DNA of 64,000 nucleotides from Flavobacteriaceae bacterium. GTDB lineage: Bacteria; Bacteroidota; Bacteroidia; Flavobacteriales; Flavobacteriaceae. Both the position numbers and the translations under genes were made by a program. The notes under the pieces were generated by a model. The model was not told the origin of the DNA, made no database searches, and was given only the letters and a program-made list of their open reading frames with translations. Positions 19,967-28,031 of this stretch are shown piece after piece. Positions within the stretch are counted from its first letter, which is position 1; every line of letters starts with the position of its first letter. The DNA is taken from positions 78,399 through 142,398 of the forward strand of contig WUAI01000003.1 of NCBI GenBank assembly GCA_009827225.1. The letters run 5' to 3'.

Positions 19967-21028
19967 ATGACCGCATTTTTAGTTGTATTAGTACTCATTC
20001 TTTTTGGAGTTGCCGTTTGGCAAATGGGCAAGATATTTCAGCTGTCCAAAGTAAAAGGTGAAGGCGAACATCAGGTAGCTTCTGAAAAAGATAACAACAT
20101 CAATGGATATCTTATGTTGATGTTTGTGGTGTTCATCTACGTAATATGTATCGTTTCTTTTTGGAAATGGGGCAAAGTGATGCTTCCTGAATCCGCTTCG
20201 GAACATGGTGTGGGAATCGATCAGTTATGGCTGATCTCTATGATCATTATTTTTATCGTAGGAATTATTACCCAGTGGTTGTTGCACTATTTTGCTTTTA
20301 AATACAGAGGTAAGAAAGGCCTAAGAGCTACTTTCTACGCAGACAATGATAAACTGGAATTTATCTGGACCATTATTCCGGTGATTGTATTGGCTGGTTT
20401 GATTATCTACGGACTCTTTACCTGGACAGATATCATGAATATCGATACTGAGGATGATCCGTTGGTGGTAGAGTTATATGCCTATCAATTCGACTGGCGG
20501 GCCCGCTATGGTGGCGATGATAACACTTTGGGAGAGGCCAATGTGCGTCTCATCGAAGGTGTGAATCAATTAGGGGTGGATGCCAGTGATCCTAATGCGC
20601 AAGACGACATCATTGTGAATGAATTGCACTTACCTGTTGGCCGTAAGATCTTATTTAAGATGCGATCACAAGATGTATTGCACTCGGCTTACATGCCTCA
20701 CTTCCGTGCACAGATGAACTGTGTGCCTGGGATGATCACACAATTTGCCTTTACACCTACGAAGACTACTTTGGAAATGAGAGAGTCTGAAGAAATTGTC
20801 AATAAGGTGAAACGGATCAATGAAATTAGAAGAGAGAATAGCGTAGCGTTAGTAGCCGCCGGAGACGAGGCACTGGAACCCTATGAGTTTGATTATTTAC
20901 TTCTTTGTAACAAGATATGTGGAAATACCCACTATAACATGCAAATGAAGATTATCGTTGAAACACAAGAGGAATATGACGCTTGGATTGCCGAACAGGC
21001 AACCTTGGCCCAAACACTCGCACAATAA
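19967..21028 (+). CDS. coxB: Cytochrome c oxidase subunit II
   Basis: Subunit II carries the CuA centre that accepts electrons from cytochrome c. The CuA ligands are visible as CNKICGNTHYNM (C-x3-C-x3-H-x2-M) near residue 310 and an upstream His in VLHSAYMPHF. The usual pair of membrane helices (about 82-104 and 127-149) is preceded by two additional N-terminal helices (about 2-20 and 45-65), longer than standard subunit II, which has two. No fused cytochrome domain is present. It follows actF by 24 bases and precedes coxA by 21. Confidence 0.95.
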   Translation: MTAFLVVLVLILFGVAVWQMGKIFQLSKVKGEGEHQVASEKDNNINGYLMLMFVVFIYVICIVSFWKWGKVMLPESASEHGVGIDQLWLISMIIIFIVGIITQWLLHYFAFKYRGKKGLRATFYADNDKLEFIWTIIPVIVLAGLIIYGLFTWTDIMNIDTEDDPLVVELYAYQFDWRARYGGDDNTLGEANVRLIEGVNQLGVDASDPNAQDDIIVNELHLPVGRKILFKMRSQDVLHSAYMPHFRAQMNCVPGMITQFAFTPTKTTLEMRESEEIVNKVKRINEIRRENSVALVAAGDEALEPYEFDYLLLCNKICGNTHYNMQMKIIVETQEEYDAWIAEQATLAQTLAQ

Positions 21029-21049
21029 CAAAAAAATAGCTAGAAAGAT

Positions 21050-22876
21050 ATGTCAGCACACGCAGAAGACCACGCAGTAGATCACCACGATGATCATGGA
21101 CATCATCACAAGGAGACTTTCGTAACTAAGTATATATTTAGTCAGGATCATAAGATGATCTCCAAACAGTATTTGATTACGGGATTGTTCATGGGGATTA
21201 TTGGTATCGCTATGTCGTTACTCTTCAGGTTGCAGCTCGCATGGCCTGATAAGGAGTTTACGATTTATGAAGTATTATTAGGAAAATGGGGTGAAGGAGG
21301 CGTAATGGATCCTAGTGTGTACCTGGCGCTGGTAACAATTCACGGTACCATTATGGTATTCTTCGTGCTTACCGCGGGATTGAGTGGTACGTTTAGTAAC
21401 CTGTTGATTCCATTACAAATCGGAGCCCGTGATATGGCATCGGGCTTCCTGAATATGATTTCCTACTGGTTATTCTTCTTATCCAGTATTATTATGGTGC
21501 TTTCCTTATTCGTGGAAGCAGGGCCTGCTTCGGCGGGATGGACCATCTATCCTCCATTAAGTGCCTTGCCGCAAGCGATCCCGGGATCGGGAGCTGGTAT
21601 GACGCTTTGGTTGGTATCAATGGCAATTTTCATCGCGTCATCTCTTTTAGGTTCTTTGAACTACATCGTGACGGTGATCAACCTTCGTACAAAAGGAATG
21701 TCGATGACTCGTCTTCCATTGACTATCTGGGCATTCTTTATTACAGCAGTAATTGGAGTAGTTTCTTTCCCTGTATTATTGTCGGCAGCATTGATGCTCA
21801 TCATGGATAGAAGCTTTGGAACATCGTTCTTCCTCTCGGATATCTACATCGCGGGAGAAGTATTACATAACCAGGGAGGATCTCCGGTACTCTTTGAACA
21901 CCTGTTCTGGTTCCTGGGTCACCCCGAAGTATACATCGTATTATTACCTGCACTTGGTATTACTTCTGAAGTGATCGCGACCAATGCACGTAAGCCTATT
22001 TTCGGATATCGGGCGATGGTAGCTTCGATTCTGGCTATTGCTTTCTTATCAACCATTGTATGGGGTCACCATATGTTTATTTCCGGAATGAATCCGTTCC
22101 TGGGGTCGGTGTTTACATTCACTACCCTATTGATTGCGATTCCTTCCGCAGTAAAAGCATTCAACTATATCACCACACTCTGGAAAGGAAATCTCCAATT
22201 GAACCCCGCCATGTTGTTCTCGATCGGTTTGGTATCGACCTTCATCACCGGTGGTTTAACAGGGATACTTTTAGGAGACAGTGCTCTTGATATAAACGTT
22301 CACGATACTTACTTCGTGGTAGCTCACTTCCACCTGGTAATGGGTATCTCTGCGTTGTACGGATTATTCGCCGGGGTTTATCACTGGTTCCCGAAGATGT
22401 TCGAATCGAGAATGATGAACAAAAATCTTGGATACGTTCATTTCTGGGTGACAGCCATCGGAGCTTACGGGGTTTTCTTCCCGATGCACTTTATAGGAAT
22501 GGCCGGACTGCCAAGACGTTATTATACCAACACAGCATTCCCGTATTTTGACGATTTGACCGATGTGAATGTTGTGATAACCATTTTTGCCTTCATTGCT
22601 GGAGCAGCTCAATTGGTGTTCCTTTACAACTTTATCCATTCAATGTTCTACGGAAAGAAAGGGCCACAAAACCCTTGGAAATCCACTACGTTGGAATGGA
22701 CTGCACCGATCAAGCACATCCACGGAAACTGGGACGGACCAATCCCGCATGTTTATCGTTGGGCGTATGATTACAGTAAATTGAATAAAGATGAATCTGA
22801 TTATGTAATTCCAGGTCAGGATTACACACCTCAAACCCTGCCTCTGCAGGATAACGAAGAGGAGATGCATCATTAA
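21050..22876 (+). CDS. coxA: Cytochrome c oxidase subunit I
   Basis: Subunit I is the proton-pumping catalytic core with low-spin heme, heme a3/o3 and CuB. The 608-residue protein has twelve helices and the motifs WFLGHPEVYIVLLPALG (CuB His and crosslinked Tyr) and HDTYFVVAHFHLVMG (CuB/heme ligands). The first 25 residues are His/Asp-rich (DHHDDHGHHH), an unusual leader that may bind metal. It is the last gene of an operon of about 11.7 kb and is followed by a strong terminator. Subunits III and IV are not here but at 45.1-47.2 kb. Confidence 0.97.
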   Translation: MSAHAEDHAVDHHDDHGHHHKETFVTKYIFSQDHKMISKQYLITGLFMGIIGIAMSLLFRLQLAWPDKEFTIYEVLLGKWGEGGVMDPSVYLALVTIHGTIMVFFVLTAGLSGTFSNLLIPLQIGARDMASGFLNMISYWLFFLSSIIMVLSLFVEAGPASAGWTIYPPLSALPQAIPGSGAGMTLWLVSMAIFIASSLLGSLNYIVTVINLRTKGMSMTRLPLTIWAFFITAVIGVVSFPVLLSAALMLIMDRSFGTSFFLSDIYIAGEVLHNQGGSPVLFEHLFWFLGHPEVYIVLLPALGITSEVIATNARKPIFGYRAMVASILAIAFLSTIVWGHHMFISGMNPFLGSVFTFTTLLIAIPSAVKAFNYITTLWKGNLQLNPAMLFSIGLVSTFITGGLTGILLGDSALDINVHDTYFVVAHFHLVMGISALYGLFAGVYHWFPKMFESRMMNKNLGYVHFWVTAIGAYGVFFPMHFIGMAGLPRRYYTNTAFPYFDDLTDVNVVITIFAFIAGAAQLVFLYNFIHSMFYGKKGPQNPWKSTTLEWTAPIKHIHGNWDGPIPHVYRWAYDYSKLNKDESDYVIPGQDYTPQTLPLQDNEEEMHH

Positions 22877-22898
22877 CTTCAATGCAAGAATTATAAAG

Positions 22899-22930
22899 AA
22901 CCCTTTCGAATTTCGGAAGGGTTTTTTATT
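22899..22930 (+). terminator. coxA operon terminator
   Basis: AACCCTTTCG (22899-22908) pairs with CGGAAGGGTT (22914-22923), one G-U pair included, and a T-rich run follows. It ends the act-cox operon 22 bases after the coxA stop. Confidence 0.88.
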
Positions 22931-22952
22931 TACTTTTATCTGAACAACCACC

Positions 22953-24347
22953 ATGTCGACTCTCAAAAAAATAATTCAGCATTTTCCTAAGGCAGTGGCC
23001 GGTACTCAGCAGGAATTCACCTCCGGAAGTATCCGGAAGGCGGTTTTTATGCTCTCAGTACCCATGGTATTGGAAATGATGATGGAATCCATTTTCTTCC
23101 TTGTGGATGCCTATTGGGTGTCCAGCCTGGGGGCCAATGCGATCGCCACGGTAGGCCTCACCGAATCGGTACTTACCCTGGTTTACGCTGTAGCAATAGG
23201 TTTGAGCATGGGAGTTACGGCCATCGTTGCGAGACGAATTGGTGAAAAAGATGTGGATGGTGCATCCAAAACAGCGGTTCAGTCGATCTTTTTAGGAATT
23301 GCTGTCGCAATGGTAATTAGTGCAATAGGCATTCTGTTTCCGAAGGAAATTCTCACCCTCATGGGAGGAGAACCCGACCTGGTCAATTCGGGTTATGGTT
23401 ATACCCAGATACTTCTTGGAGGAAACGTGACCATTATGTTGCTGTTTTTGATCAATGCGGTTTTCAGAGGGGCCGGGGATGCATCTGTGGCAATGAAAGT
23501 TCTCATACTTTCCAATTTGCTGAATATCATCCTGGATCCATTATTCATATTCGGATGGGGTCCATTTCCTGCTTTTGGCGTAAAAGGTGCGGCTATAGCT
23601 ACCACCATCGGACGAGGGACTGCGGTAATCTTTCAATTGCTGATTCTTTTCTTCGGTTGGAGCAAGATCAAAGTCGGATTCAAGGATGTGGTCTTCAGAG
23701 CAAAACTCATGTGGAACCTGATAAAGGTTTCCCTTGGTGGTATTGGGCAGTTTATAATCGGAACTTCCAGTTGGGTATTCCTGATGCGAATCATGGCCGA
23801 ATTTGGTAGTGAAGTACTGGCCGGTTATACTATAGCCATACGAGTGTTGATGTTCACCTTAATGCCATCCTGGGGAATGAGTAACGCTGCGGCTACTCTC
23901 GTTGGGCAGAATTTAGGAGCGGGTAAGCCCAAACGGGCTGAAGATTCCGTATGGAAAACGGGTAAATACAACGCCTGGTTCATGCTATTCGTTTCCCTGT
24001 TTTATCTGTTCTTCGCCGAATTTATACTGAAGGTATTCAGTGAAGATTCCCAGGTGATAGAGTATGGTGCTTTAAGCCTTCGTATCATCGCAGCGGGGTA
24101 TGTTTTTTATGCCTACGGAATGGTGATCGTCCAGGCATTCAACGGCGCCGGAGATACCAAAACTCCTACCATCATTAATTTCTTTTGTTTCTGGATTTTC
24201 CAACTACCGTTTGCTTACCTGGCCGCTATGGTCTTTGATTGGGGAGCGTTGGGCGTCTTCATTGCGATCACGGTGACAGAAGTACTCATCGCCATTATCG
24301 CCATTTTGTGGTTCCGTCGGGGCAACTGGAAAAAAGTTCAGGTTTAA
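22953..24347 (+). CDS. MATE-family efflux transporter
   Basis: The 464-residue protein has twelve hydrophobic segments in two homologous halves and typical MATE features (VLEMMMESIFFLVDAYWV near residue 45, AGDASVAMK in the middle, NGAGDTKTPTI near residue 395). MATE proteins export drugs and metabolites in exchange for sodium ions or protons. The substrate cannot be read from the sequence. It is a single gene after the coxA terminator, with a near-consensus promoter box TACTTTTA at 22931-22938, and is followed by the gap with two predicted small RNAs. Confidence 0.93.
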   Translation: MSTLKKIIQHFPKAVAGTQQEFTSGSIRKAVFMLSVPMVLEMMMESIFFLVDAYWVSSLGANAIATVGLTESVLTLVYAVAIGLSMGVTAIVARRIGEKDVDGASKTAVQSIFLGIAVAMVISAIGILFPKEILTLMGGEPDLVNSGYGYTQILLGGNVTIMLLFLINAVFRGAGDASVAMKVLILSNLLNIILDPLFIFGWGPFPAFGVKGAAIATTIGRGTAVIFQLLILFFGWSKIKVGFKDVVFRAKLMWNLIKVSLGGIGQFIIGTSSWVFLMRIMAEFGSEVLAGYTIAIRVLMFTLMPSWGMSNAAATLVGQNLGAGKPKRAEDSVWKTGKYNAWFMLFVSLFYLFFAEFILKVFSEDSQVIEYGALSLRIIAAGYVFYAYGMVIVQAFNGAGDTKTPTIINFFCFWIFQLPFAYLAAMVFDWGALGVFIAITVTEVLIAIIAILWFRRGNWKKVQV

Positions 24348-24408
24348 GACACAAATAAGTATTTATACGTATTGGGAATCAGCACTGCTGAAAGTAATTT
24401 TAGGTATA

Positions 24409-24475
24409 ATACTAGAACATTAAGTGTTGGGGAGCATCTTAATGTGGAGGCCGTAAGTTTCTTACGGCTTTTTTT
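24409..24475 (+). ncRNA. Predicted small RNA A (hairpin with TGGGGAG loop plus terminator)
   Basis: A perfect 8-bp stem ACATTAAG / CTTAATGT (24417-24424, 24438-24445) holds a 13-base loop TGTTGGGGAGCAT. Four bases later a perfect terminator GCCGTAAG-TTT-CTTACGGC (24450-24468) is followed by seven T. Upstream, TTG at 24372-24374 and TAATTTTA at 24395-24402 are 20 bases apart and fit a promoter with one mismatch, giving a transcript of about 67 bases. The MATE stop is 60 bases before the predicted start, so it could alternatively be the 3' tail of that mRNA. Confidence 0.55.
24450..24475 (+). terminator. Terminator of small RNA A / MATE gene
   Basis: Perfect 8-bp stem with a TTT loop and a run of seven T. 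It ends the predicted small RNA A and possibly MATE read-through. Confidence 0.88.
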
Positions 24476-24529
24476 CGATTTTTACCCGGTATTGGGTATT
24501 CATTCAAGAGAATTGAGTAGCTATTTTTG

Positions 24530-24607
24530 AGTTAACTCAAGTTTTCGGCAGTATGGGGAGTACTGTCGTTCCAACCGCACTTTTTTAAGTGCGGTTTTCT
24601 TTTTTAT
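24530..24607 (+). ncRNA. Predicted small RNA B (hairpin with TGGGGAG loop plus terminator)
   Basis: CGGCAGTA / TACTGTCG (24546-24553, 24561-24568) pair over 8 bp with one G-U and close a loop that is exactly TGGGGAG. A terminator with a 10-bp stem AACCGCACTT / AAGTGCGGTT (24573-24582, 24587-24596) follows after four bases. TATTTTTG at 24522-24529 is a perfect promoter box; its upstream TTG at 24492 is 27 bases away, farther than ideal. The layout repeats that of unit A, with different stems but the same loop. Confidence 0.55.
24573..24607 (+). terminator. Terminator of small RNA B
   Basis: Ten-bp stem AACCGCACTT / AAGTGCGGTT with a TTTT loop, followed by TTCTTTTTT. It insulates ruvB from the upstream units. 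Confidence 0.88.
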
Positions 24608-24635
24608 CTTCTTCCGATAGCTTAACTTCAGTTCG

Positions 24636-24643
24636 TATATTTG
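24636..24643 (+). promoter_or_regulatory. ruvB promoter (-7 box), possibly giving leaderless mRNA
   Basis: TATATTTG is a perfect TAnnTTTG box and lies only 4 bases before the ruvB ATG at 24648. With the usual distance from this box to the start site, the mRNA would begin at or next to the start codon. No TTG is seen 19-21 bases upstream. Confidence 0.55.
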
Positions 24644-24647
24644 TTAT

Positions 24648-25673
24648 ATGAACGAACACCTCGATCCCACAGGCGATCATTTAAGTCCGCAGGAACTCGA
24701 TCTTGAAAAGAAATTACGGCCGTTAAGCTTTGAAGATTTCAATGGTCAGGATCAGGCGTTGGAAAATCTACAGGTGTTCGTACAAGCCGCCAACTTGCGG
24801 GATGAAGCATTAGATCACACCCTTTTTCACGGTCCGCCCGGCCTCGGTAAAACCACCCTGGCACATATACTGGCAAATGAACTCGATGTGAATATTCGGG
24901 TGACTTCAGGCCCGGTATTGGATAAGCCAGGAGACCTGGCGGGTTTGCTTACCAACCTGGATGAAAGGGACGTTTTATTCATAGATGAAATTCACAGATT
25001 GAGTCCTATAGTGGAGGAGTATTTGTATTCCGCGATGGAGGATTATAAGATTGATATCATGATCGAATCAGGGCCCAACGCCCGAACGGTCCAAATCAAT
25101 CTTGCACCATTCACTTTGGTAGGGGCTACGACTCGTTCGGGATTGCTGACAGCTCCCATGAGAGCGCGGTTTGGAATTTCTTCCCGCCTGCAATATTATA
25201 CCACTGATTTGCTTACTACCATCGTACAAAGGAGTTCAGGGATTCTGGATGTTCCTATCACCATGGAAGCTGCTATTGAGATAGCAGGCCGTAGTCGGGG
25301 GACTCCAAGAATAGCAAATGCCTTATTAAGAAGGGTACGTGACTTTGCACAGATCAAAGGAGATGGGAATATCAATATTGAAATTGCGAAATACGCCTTA
25401 GAACAACTCAATGTGGATGCCCATGGGCTGGACGAAATGGACAACAAGATCCTCACCACCATTATCGATAAATTTAAAGGTGGTCCGGTGGGAATAACCA
25501 CATTGGCTACTGCGGTTTCGGAAAGTGGAGAAACCATAGAGGAAGTCTACGAGCCTTTCCTGATTCAACAGGGATTCATTATGAGAACCCCGAGAGGACG
25601 TGAGGTAACCGAGGCAGCTTACAAACACTTGGGAAGGATCAAAGGGGGTGCACAAGGAGGCTTATTTGAATGA
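24648..25673 (+). CDS. ruvB: Holliday junction DNA helicase RuvB
   Basis: RuvB is the hexameric ATPase motor that drives branch migration of Holliday junctions with RuvA. The 341-residue protein has Walker [13 protein letters not shown], Walker [10 protein letters not shown], sensor motif [18 protein letters not shown] and the C-terminal winged-helix domain. The likely promoter box lies only 4 bases upstream of the ATG. ruvA is not adjacent; it lies at 30.4 kb. The stop overlaps an in-frame ATG of the next ORF, but that gene more likely begins 36 bases later. Confidence 0.98.
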   Translation: MNEHLDPTGDHLSPQELDLEKKLRPLSFEDFNGQDQALENLQVFVQAANLRDEALDHTLFHGPPGLGKTTLAHILANELDVNIRVTSGPVLDKPGDLAGLLTNLDERDVLFIDEIHRLSPIVEEYLYSAMEDYKIDIMIESGPNARTVQINLAPFTLVGATTRSGLLTAPMRARFGISSRLQYYTTDLLTTIVQRSSGILDVPITMEAAIEIAGRSRGTPRIANALLRRVRDFAQIKGDGNINIEIAKYALEQLNVDAHGLDEMDNKILTTIIDKFKGGPVGITTLATAVSESGETIEEVYEPFLIQQGFIMRTPRGREVTEAAYKHLGRIKGGAQGGLFE

Positions 25674-25678
25674 GATAT

Positions 25679-25706
25679 AGGTCTCGACTGCGCTCGACCA
25701 GACAGC
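25679..25706. repeat. REP-like palindromic repeat between ruvB and the P450 gene
   Basis: AGGTCTCGACTGCGCTCGAC and the following CAGACAG form an imperfect palindrome (GGTC-TCGA...TCGACC, GTCT...AGAC) that is GC-richer than its surroundings. I recall similar TCTCGACTGCGCTCGAC elements scattered through flavobacterial genomes, so it is probably an interspersed repeat. It lies inside the longest P450 ORF and explains the unlikely Arg-rich N-terminus [13 protein letters not shown]. Confidence 0.5.
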
Positions 25707-25708
25707 GA

Positions 25709-27067
25709 ATGGCTCAAAAAGATCAATATAATTATCCAAATCAACTTCCTCTGTTTCGTTTCTTTTGGAATGCAGAGTCTATAAGAAAAGACCCCATCCC
25801 ATTTCATAAACAATTTTTTGCTGATTACGGGGACACCTTCTCTGTTCGATTGGGAAGAAAGAAGTATTTGATGCTTACGCGTGATAAAGAAATCGTGCAA
25901 CACATACTTCAGAAGAACCATAAGAACTACTACAAATCAAAAATTCAAACCCATTATTTATCGAAATACCTGGGATTTGGCCTGCTTACGTCCAATGGAG
26001 ACTTTTGGTTGAAACAAAGACGGCTCATCCAACCCGCCTTTCACAGGGAAAAGATGATTCAATTGATCGGATTGATGGCCAAAACCATTGAGAAAGAACT
26101 GTCAAAGATTACCCCCGACCAACCCACCGATGCATTTCCCATTATGAATCAGTTGGCATTCAATGTGGTTGCGACTGCTTTGTTCAACGTTTCTATTTCC
26201 GAAGAAAAACTAAACCGGTTACAACATATCATTGAGAGAATACAATGGTTTTTGGTAAAAGAAGTAAGACTCCCCCATAAAGGATGGTGGTTTACTCTTT
26301 CGGGGCAGGTGAAGAAGCATAAGAAATTCGCTCAGGAAAGCAGGGATATTATCCTGGAGATCATCGAGGAGCGAAAGAATTCCGAGACGCGAAATGACGA
26401 TTTGCTGAATATGTTATTGGATACGAGATATGAAGACACTGGTGAGCCAATGTCAACCAACCAGTTGATCGATGAGATATCCATTTTATTTGTGGCCGGA
26501 CATGAAACCACAGCCAATGCCCTCAGTTTTACTACATATCTTTTGGCGAACCATCTCGAAGTGCAAGATAAGGTTTGGAAGGAGATTCAAAGTGTGGACA
26601 AAGAAGATGCCACTCCATCCGAAAAAATTCAAAAGCTTACTTACATAAAAGCCGTAATCGATGAATCGATGCGTTTGTATCCCCCGGCGTGGATTACAGA
26701 CCGGGAGAATCTTGAAGACGATACGATCGGGGATTTTTTCGTCCGGAAAGATACACTGGTAGGTGTCTCATTTTATGAATTACACCGAAACGAAAAATAT
26801 TGGGACGATCCTAATTCATTTCAACCTGAACGTTTTCTGGGCGATCGAAGAAAAGATTCCCAGGGACACTATTATCCCTTTGGAGCAGGCCCCAGGATGT
26901 GTATCGGCATGGGATTCGCTGTTTATGAAATGGTGCTTGCCATTTATTATCTTGTTAAGAATTATAAGATCAAAGATTCCGGAAGCGAATTAAAGCTGAA
27001 TCCGCTAATTACCCTTAAGCCGGTAGGTATAAAAGTTACCTTTGAGAAAAGAAACGGTGATTCCTAA
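25709..27067 (+). CDS. Cytochrome P450
   Basis: P450s are heme monooxygenases. The 452-residue product shows the I-helix motif AGHETT (about residue 263), the K-helix ExxR in ESMRLYP, and the heme loop [10 protein letters not shown] with Cys near residue 398. There is no membrane anchor, signal peptide or fused reductase, so it needs separate redox partners, none of which is next door. The substrate is unknown; soluble bacterial P450s of this type often act on fatty acids or terpenoids. The longest ORF starts at 25670, overlapping the ruvB stop, but the first 13 residues come from a repeat-like palindrome, so the ATG at 25709 is preferred. Its 3' end overlaps the start of queG. Confidence 0.93.
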   Translation: MAQKDQYNYPNQLPLFRFFWNAESIRKDPIPFHKQFFADYGDTFSVRLGRKKYLMLTRDKEIVQHILQKNHKNYYKSKIQTHYLSKYLGFGLLTSNGDFWLKQRRLIQPAFHREKMIQLIGLMAKTIEKELSKITPDQPTDAFPIMNQLAFNVVATALFNVSISEEKLNRLQHIIERIQWFLVKEVRLPHKGWWFTLSGQVKKHKKFAQESRDIILEIIEERKNSETRNDDLLNMLLDTRYEDTGEPMSTNQLIDEISILFVAGHETTANALSFTTYLLANHLEVQDKVWKEIQSVDKEDATPSEKIQKLTYIKAVIDESMRLYPPAWITDRENLEDDTIGDFFVRKDTLVGVSFYELHRNEKYWDDPNSFQPERFLGDRRKDSQGHYYPFGAGPRMCIGMGFAVYEMVLAIYYLVKNYKIKDSGSELKLNPLITLKPVGIKVTFEKRNGDS

Positions 27068-27977
27068 AACTAAATATACATCCTCGATAAAAGCGGAAGC
27101 CGAGAGGCTCGGGTTTCTTTCCTGTGGGATTAGCAAGGCAGAATTTCTTGAAGAAGAAGCCCCCAGGCTGGAGAAATGGTTGAACGATAATATGCATGGG
27201 GAAATGGCGTATATGGAGAATCATTTCGATAAGCGATTGGACCCCACCAAATTGGTTCCAGGTTCCAAAAGTGTGATCTCACTCCTATTGAATTATTTTC
27301 CTTCGGAAATGCAACGGGAAGGTTCGTATAAGATCTCTAAATATGCTTATGGAACGGATTATCATTTTGTAATCAAGGAAAAGCTTAAGGAGCTGATGCA
27401 TTTCATTACTTCTGAAATAGGAGAGGTCCATGGCCGGGCTTTTGTAGATTCGGCACCCGTGCTAGATAAAGCCTGGGCCACCCGAAGCGGACTTGGTTGG
27501 ATGGGAAAACACACCAATGTACTGAGCAAGCAAGTGGGGTCTTTTTATTTTATTGCTGAACTGATTGTAGATCTCGAATTGGACTATGACACTCCCGTTA
27601 CCGATCATTGCGGTAGTTGCACCGCCTGTATCGATGCCTGCCCCACCCAAGCCATTGTAGCTCCCTATGTAGTGGATGGCAGTAAATGTATCTCCTATTT
27701 CACCATCGAATTAAAAAATGAGATCCCAAAGGATTTTTCGGGTCAGTTTGACGATTGGATGTTTGGATGTGATGTATGCCAGGATGTTTGTCCGTGGAAC
27801 CGTTTCAGCCAATCACACAGAGAGCCACTTTTTGACCCCAATCCGCAATTACTTTCCAATTCCAAAAAGGAATGGCAGGAAATCACTGAAGAGGTCTTTC
27901 AGGAAATATTTCGCAAAAGCGCTGTAAAACGTACCAAATACTCTGGATTGATGCGAAATATAAATTTCATCAAATAA
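27042..27977 (+). CDS. queG: Epoxyqueuosine reductase QueG
   Basis: QueG carries out the last step of queuosine tRNA modification, reducing epoxyqueuosine with cobalamin and two 4Fe-4S clusters. The 311-residue protein has the cluster motifs [12 protein letters not shown] and [10 protein letters not shown], with an N-terminal DUF1730-type domain before them. It lacks the HEAT-repeat tail of longer homologs, so it is the short form. No ATG is available; the start is TTG at 27042 or GTG at 27057, both inside the last codons of the P450 gene. The overlap implies co-transcription of ruvB, P450 and queG. Confidence 0.95.
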   Translation: MRKETVIPKTKYTSSIKAEAERLGFLSCGISKAEFLEEEAPRLEKWLNDNMHGEMAYMENHFDKRLDPTKLVPGSKSVISLLLNYFPSEMQREGSYKISKYAYGTDYHFVIKEKLKELMHFITSEIGEVHGRAFVDSAPVLDKAWATRSGLGWMGKHTNVLSKQVGSFYFIAELIVDLELDYDTPVTDHCGSCTACIDACPTQAIVAPYVVDGSKCISYFTIELKNEIPKDFSGQFDDWMFGCDVCQDVCPWNRFSQSHREPLFDPNPQLLSNSKKEWQEITEEVFQEIFRKSAVKRTKYSGLMRNINFIK

Positions 27978-28000
27978 TTTCGGTATTATCCCCGGTGGTT

Positions 28001-28008
28001 TACCTTTG
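28001..28008 (+). promoter_or_regulatory. maeB promoter (-7 box)
   Basis: TACCTTTG is a perfect TAnnTTTG, with TTT rather than TTG 20 bases upstream. It lies 24 bases before the maeB ATG. Confidence 0.55.
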
Positions 28009-28031
28009 TATGTTCCAACCATTTTGATTGT

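Larger units (their letters stand above)
24348..24647. other. 300-base gap holding two tandem hairpin-terminator units
   Basis: No protein gene is seen. The gap holds two successive units, each made of a promoter-like TATTGGG/TAnnTTT region, a hairpin whose loop contains TGGGGAG, and an intrinsic terminator. It ends with the ruvB promoter box. The units are listed separately. Confidence 0.7.
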
